Position numbers and translations under genes: made by a program. Positions 42,503-45,810 of a stretch of DNA of 45,810 nt are shown piece by piece; the stretch's first letter is position 1; each line of letters begins with the position of its first letter. The DNA is from 2-02-FULL-62-17 sp046153355 (lineage in GTDB: Bacteria; Pseudomonadota; Gammaproteobacteria; Burkholderiales; SG8-39): NCBI GenBank assembly GCA_046153355.1, contig JBJXEY010000487.1, positions 1-45,810 of the forward strand, read 5' to 3'. The notes beneath the pieces were generated by a model. That model saw nothing but the letters and a program-made list of their open reading frames with translations. It did not search any database and had not been told where the DNA came from.

Positions 42503-43534
42503 CTATTGCGGAAATACCATGACTTTGGAGGCAATACGCCGGTGGGCAAGATCGAATCCTTCCAATACACGCGCCAGGGGCAGTCGATGCGTAATCATCG
42601 GCGCGATGCTCGCGCCCTCCTCGGCTAACATTTGCATGACCTCATCCCACAACTCGCGCGGGGCGCGGTAACTGCCGCGGATTTGCAGATTGCGCCGCAC
42701 CACCCGTGTGAGATCCACCTGTGCCGCGGAGGGGTGAATGCCCACGCAAACGAAAACACCGCCGCGTTTCAAAAGGGCCAAACCTTGATCAACAATTTGC
42801 GGCACGCCGGTGGCTTCGAACACCACGTCGAACCGCCTCGCTCGCAAAACCTCGGGTAATGTTCGCCTGCCCACATCATGCAGATCCTCAAACCCCAGCT
42901 CACGCAACACACCTAAGCGCTCGGCATCGTCGCGGCCGGCGATACACACAACCGCACCGGCACGCCGCGCCCACAGCGCAATCGACTGCCCGATGGTGCC
43001 GGGCCCCAGCACCAGCACCGTTTGACCTGCCCTTACCTCGCCGGTGCGCACCGCCCGCGCCCCCACCGACAAGGGCTCGGCGAGCGCGGCCAACTCATCA
43101 CTGACATTCATCGGCACCGGCACGCAATTGCGCACTGGCGCCTTGACCCATCGCGCGAAGGCCCCGGCGCGCGTGACGCCAATCCCGGTGCGTGTGTCGC
43201 AGGCGTCGTAGTCGCCTTGTAAGCACTTATCGCACGCTCCGCACGTGACCGATGGCAACAAGGTGACGCGATCCCCTTTAGCGACTCCTTTAACTAAAGG
43301 GCCGAGCGCCGCCACCATGCCCGAAAATTCGTGGCCTATCGTTACAGGCATGGCATCGCTCATCGCTGCATAGCCCGGCGTCCACGCATCGATATGCAAA
43401 TCCGAGCCGCAGATGCCGGTAGCGCCGACGTCGATCAACACTTCGTCGCCTTGGGGCGGCGTAGGCTCGGGCACCTCGCGCAGGGCGAGGCCTTGAGCTG
43501 GGGCAATTTTTTGCAGGGCAAGCATGGGCGGCAT
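42503..43534 (-). CDS. Zinc-dependent alcohol dehydrogenase (MDR family)
   Basis: The 343-residue protein has the catalytic zinc residues C42 (GICGSDLH) and H68-E69 (IGHEFSG). The structural zinc cysteines are C98, C101, C104 and C112 (CGACDKCLQGDYDAC), and the NAD-binding loop is VLGPGTIGQ (about 175-183). It resembles threonine/sorbitol/2,3-butanediol-dehydrogenase-type enzymes that act on secondary alcohols. Substrate unknown. Start ATG 43534 or the ATG at 43525. Bug 8 follows in the same operon. Confidence 0.9.
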   Translation of the reverse strand: MPPMLALQKIAPAQGLALREVPEPTPPQGDEVLIDVGATGICGSDLHIDAWTPGYAAMSDAMPVTIGHEFSGMVAALGPLVKGVAKGDRVTLLPSVTCGACDKCLQGDYDACDTRTGIGVTRAGAFARWVKAPVRNCVPVPMNVSDELAALAEPLSVGARAVRTGEVRAGQTVLVLGPGTIGQSIALWARRAGAVVCIAGRDDAERLGVLRELGFEDLHDVGRRTLPEVLRARRFDVVFEATGVPQIVDQGLALLKRGGVFVCVGIHPSAAQVDLTRVVRRNLQIRGSYRAPRELWDEVMQMLAEEGASIAPMITHRLPLARVLEGFDLAHRRIASKVMVFPQ

Positions 43535-43677
43535 GGTACGCGAAGGCCGCTCTCCACGGCAATGTATGAGCGTCGGAATCGTATGGACGTCGGATTACGT
43601 CTTCGCTGGCTATTCCAATTTTTCCGATTGCGCGCCAAGATACACAGGTAACGCATTTGCGAAAAAATGGGCGCTAA

Positions 43678-44346
43678 ATGAAACAAGGAAGCGGGCTGCT
43701 TTTTCTATGGAACGACATCGACCCCAGCGTCGATGTCGAATACCAGCGCTGGCATGCGATGGAACATGTGCCTGAGCGCGTCACCGTGCCGGGCATTCTC
43801 GCGGGCCGAAGATATGTAAAAACAGACGGTCTCGGTCAACGTTATTTTTCTCTTTACGAGTTGGATTCAACCGCGGTGCTCGCAAGCCCCGCCTATCTCG
43901 CGCTGGTGGATGGGCCGACGCCCTGGTCGCAACGCATGCGAGTGTTTTTTTCCAATATCACGCGTTTTGCCTGCCACCGCATCGCCTCGGCCGGGTCAGG
44001 ATTGGGTGCGAGTCTGCTGACCATTCGTGTTCAAGGTAGCGCCCGTGAAAACAACCAGACACTGGTTGCCAATGTGCTGGGCGCCTGCACCGCCATCGAT
44101 GGCATCGTCGCCGCCCATTGGTGCGCCATCGACAATGGCGTTCCTAGTCTTTCCTGGCAATCATCGAGCGCCACCTCCGATCCATACCAACAGGTGTTGT
44201 TGGTGGAGGCAACCGATCTCAGCACGTTACGCGCAGCGCGGGCCAAGCTGGAGGGCCTTGCTCGCCACGCTGGCGGCGATGCCAAAACCCTTTGTGGGGC
44301 GGAATATGCTTTGTTGCAAGTTGTTCATCCATCCGATCAGCGATGA
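43678..44346 (+). CDS. Unrecognised protein coupled to a Rieske oxygenase (EthD/DUF4286-like)
   Basis: The 222-residue protein contains WHAMEHVPERVTVPGILAGRRYV (about residues 24-46), which resembles the dimeric alpha/beta-barrel proteins of the EthD/DUF4286 type. The second half (ASLLTIRVQGSAREN..., YQQVLLVEATDLSTLRAARAKL) looks like another ferredoxin-like repeat, so it may be a two-domain fold. Function is unknown. Its stop overlaps the ATG of the Rieske gene (ATGA), so the two are translationally coupled and probably act in one step or pathway. No signal peptide is seen. Confidence 0.7.
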   Translation: MKQGSGLLFLWNDIDPSVDVEYQRWHAMEHVPERVTVPGILAGRRYVKTDGLGQRYFSLYELDSTAVLASPAYLALVDGPTPWSQRMRVFFSNITRFACHRIASAGSGLGASLLTIRVQGSARENNQTLVANVLGACTAIDGIVAAHWCAIDNGVPSLSWQSSSATSDPYQQVLLVEATDLSTLRAARAKLEGLARHAGGDAKTLCGAEYALLQVVHPSDQR

Positions 44347-45491
44347 AAAAACATAAACCCGAATTGAATGCCGCCCGCGCGCCGCTCACGCGTTTAGAAC
44401 GTGGCTTGCCAGCGGGCTGGTACCGTGAACCGGTTCATCATGCGCGCGAACTGGAAGCGTTCTGGTATGACCACTGGATTGCGGTGGCGCGTGACGAGGA
44501 ACTGCCAACGGCTGGCGACTACCGCGTCGTGGCGATCGGCACGCAATCGGTGCTGCTCACGCGCGACGCCGATGGCAAGGTGCACGGCTTTCACAACACC
44601 TGCCGCCATCGCGGCTCGATTCTCTGTAGCGAAGATCACGGCAACTTCACGCATCAGCGAATTACCTGCCCGTATCACTCCTGGACCTATGATTTGCAGG
44701 GGCAACTTCAGGCAACGCCGCGAAGAATGCCAACGCCGGATTTCGATGCCAAAAATTTCTCGCTCTTCAAAGTGAACGTCGACTCGTGGGGCGGGTTTTT
44801 ATTCGTTCATTTGGGCGCCAAGCCGCCGCCGTTGCAGAAAACCCTGGGCGATCTTCCACAGCGCTTTCGGAACTATGGGTTCGAGAATTTGCGCATCGGC
44901 AAACGCATCGTCAGCGAAGTAAAAGCCAATTGGAAATTGATCGCGGAAAATTTTTCGGAGTGTTTCCATTGCCCGCCGGTGCACCCTGAATTTTGCCGCG
45001 TGGTCACCTCGTTTCGCGAGGCCGGCGCCTGGGGATTGCGTGCAGGCACCGAATCGCTGCCCGAATACAAGCCGGGCGCGAAAACTCTCACGCCGGATGG
45101 CAGCGCACGCATTCCACCGTTTCGCGGTTTAAACCAAGCAGAGCGCGAAGCACTCTACGTTCCCTGGCTCGCGCCACCCAATTTATTTTTGAATGTGCAT
45201 CCGGATTACATCAACGCCCACATGATGTTTCCCACCGGCCCGGAAACCGTGCGCATCGTCTACGACTGGTTATTCGAGCCAGACCACATGCCCCTAGGCG
45301 CCGATCTGGATCACTACGTCGCCTTATGGGACACAACCAACCAACAAGATGCGCGCAATTGCGAGTGGCAACAACAAGGCATGCAATCGCTTCAATTCAA
45401 AAATGGCGTTTTCGTACCGCAGGAATTCGATTGCCACCGGTTTTGCGAATGGGTGCGCACAGGATTGCGCACGCGAACCAGCAAAAGATGA
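44343..45491 (+). CDS. Rieske ring-hydroxylating dioxygenase, alpha subunit
   Basis: The 382-residue protein has the Rieske motif C87-x-H89 and C109-x2-H112 (NTCRHRGS, TCPYHSWTYD) and a mononuclear iron site in AENFSECFHCPPVHPEF (H209, H214). The layout is that of the ring-hydroxylating dioxygenase large subunit (RHDO/CntA-type). No small subunit, ferredoxin or reductase gene is next to it. The start is ATG 44343, overlapping the previous stop; the longer frame from 44292 is rejected. Substrate is unknown. Confidence 0.88.
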   Translation: MKKHKPELNAARAPLTRLERGLPAGWYREPVHHARELEAFWYDHWIAVARDEELPTAGDYRVVAIGTQSVLLTRDADGKVHGFHNTCRHRGSILCSEDHGNFTHQRITCPYHSWTYDLQGQLQATPRRMPTPDFDAKNFSLFKVNVDSWGGFLFVHLGAKPPPLQKTLGDLPQRFRNYGFENLRIGKRIVSEVKANWKLIAENFSECFHCPPVHPEFCRVVTSFREAGAWGLRAGTESLPEYKPGAKTLTPDGSARIPPFRGLNQAEREALYVPWLAPPNLFLNVHPDYINAHMMFPTGPETVRIVYDWLFEPDHMPLGADLDHYVALWDTTNQQDARNCEWQQQGMQSLQFKNGVFVPQEFDCHRFCEWVRTGLRTRTSKR

Positions 45492-45498
45492 CTATTTT

Positions 45499-45810
45499 TT
45501 ACACGAGTCGGACAAGAACGGTCGCCCAATCGATGCTCACGCCGGGAACGCTCCCTACCTTTAGCTGCCCTGTCATCTCGACAACCGCCGGTCGGCCATA
45601 GGCAGTGCCGATCAGACGATAGATAGTTACCACCCTATCTCCCGGATGAACCAACCACACCTCCCGCACACCCGCGCGCTCGTAGGCGAAGAGTTTGACT
45701 GTTTGATCGTGGCCGGACGTGGCCTGCGACAATACCTCCACCACCCAATCGGGCGCGCCACGCATGCCGCGCTCATCCAACTTGGATGCGTCGCACGTGA
45801 TCAGCAGGTC
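45499..45810 (-). CDS. Uma2 family (DUF820) endonuclease-fold protein, C-terminal part
   Basis: The frame runs in from the right edge: DLLITCDASKLDERGMRGAPDWVVEVLSQATSGHDQTVKLFAYERAGVREVWLVHPG. This is the PD-(D/E)xK core pattern of the Uma2 family (aspartate in the ITCD region; E-V-L following; helix with K). Members are frequent in multi-copy genomes and of uncertain role; many are thought to be nuclease-like. It converges with the Rieske gene. The start lies outside the window. Confidence 0.8.
   Translation of the reverse strand, partial: DLLITCDASKLDERGMRGAPDWVVEVLSQATSGHDQTVKLFAYERAGVREVWLVHPGDRVVTIYRLIGTAYGRPAVVEMTGQLKVGSVPGVSIDWATVLVRLV

Noticed and set aside
1..45810. tRNA, rRNA, riboswitch or insertion sequence
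   Set aside because: I saw no cloverleaf, rRNA core segments, classic riboswitch core or transposase by eye; a computed search with covariance models could still find a small RNA.

Overview
The window looks like a chromosomal segment of a betaproteobacterium, probably Burkholderiales or a close relative. I infer this from the gene orders murJ-rpsT-DUF3579-argD-argF-argG and xseB-ispA-dxs-folE2, and from the large number of Bug-type (tripartite tricarboxylate transporter, TTT) periplasmic binding proteins. No rRNA, tRNA, CRISPR array, insertion sequence or replication origin was seen.

Left part (about 1-20,600) is mostly housekeeping. It starts with the N-terminus of ribF, then sirB1-like and murJ on the minus strand and rpsT on the plus strand with a clear promoter and a bidirectional terminator. 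Next come a DUF3579 gene, a small unknown gene, an orphan ParA-like ATPase and the arginine genes argD-argF-argG. These are followed by a VOC protein, YajQ, a class I glutamine amidotransferase, a retropepsin-like protease, folE2 and the isoprenoid operon xseB-ispA-dxs. A plus-strand run carries a Rieske oxygenase, a sulfurtransferase, thyA and folA. A small lipoprotein and a LOG-family gene end this part.

Right part (about 20,600-45,810) is accessory and catabolic in character. A six-gene minus-strand operon (28,325 down to 21,812) encodes a Gfo/Idh/MocA protein, a LigB-type protein, a GMC oxidoreductase, a VanA-like Rieske oxygenase, a VOC protein and a short MetE-like methyltransferase. 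A HpcH/HpaI aldolase is divergent from it. Further right are a second LigB-type gene, a glutathione transferase, a zinc alcohol dehydrogenase and a third Rieske oxygenase translationally coupled to an unrecognised gene. Spread through this region are eight Bug solute-binding proteins, one TAXI-type binding protein and one leaderless SBP_bac_3 protein, with no transporter membrane genes nearby. Two toxin-antitoxin modules (TumE/TumA-like and GNAT/DUF1778) sit among them. The window ends inside a Uma2-family gene.

Taken together, the right part reads as an uptake and breakdown island for carboxylated, possibly methoxylated, aromatic or related compounds. The actual substrates cannot be read from the sequence. 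The most unusual points are the Gln in place of the expected His iron ligand in both LigB-like proteins, the folate-domain-less MetE core inside a catabolic operon, the non-canonical EWP motif in the Gfo/Idh protein, and the palindromic operator abutting the TumE start codon.
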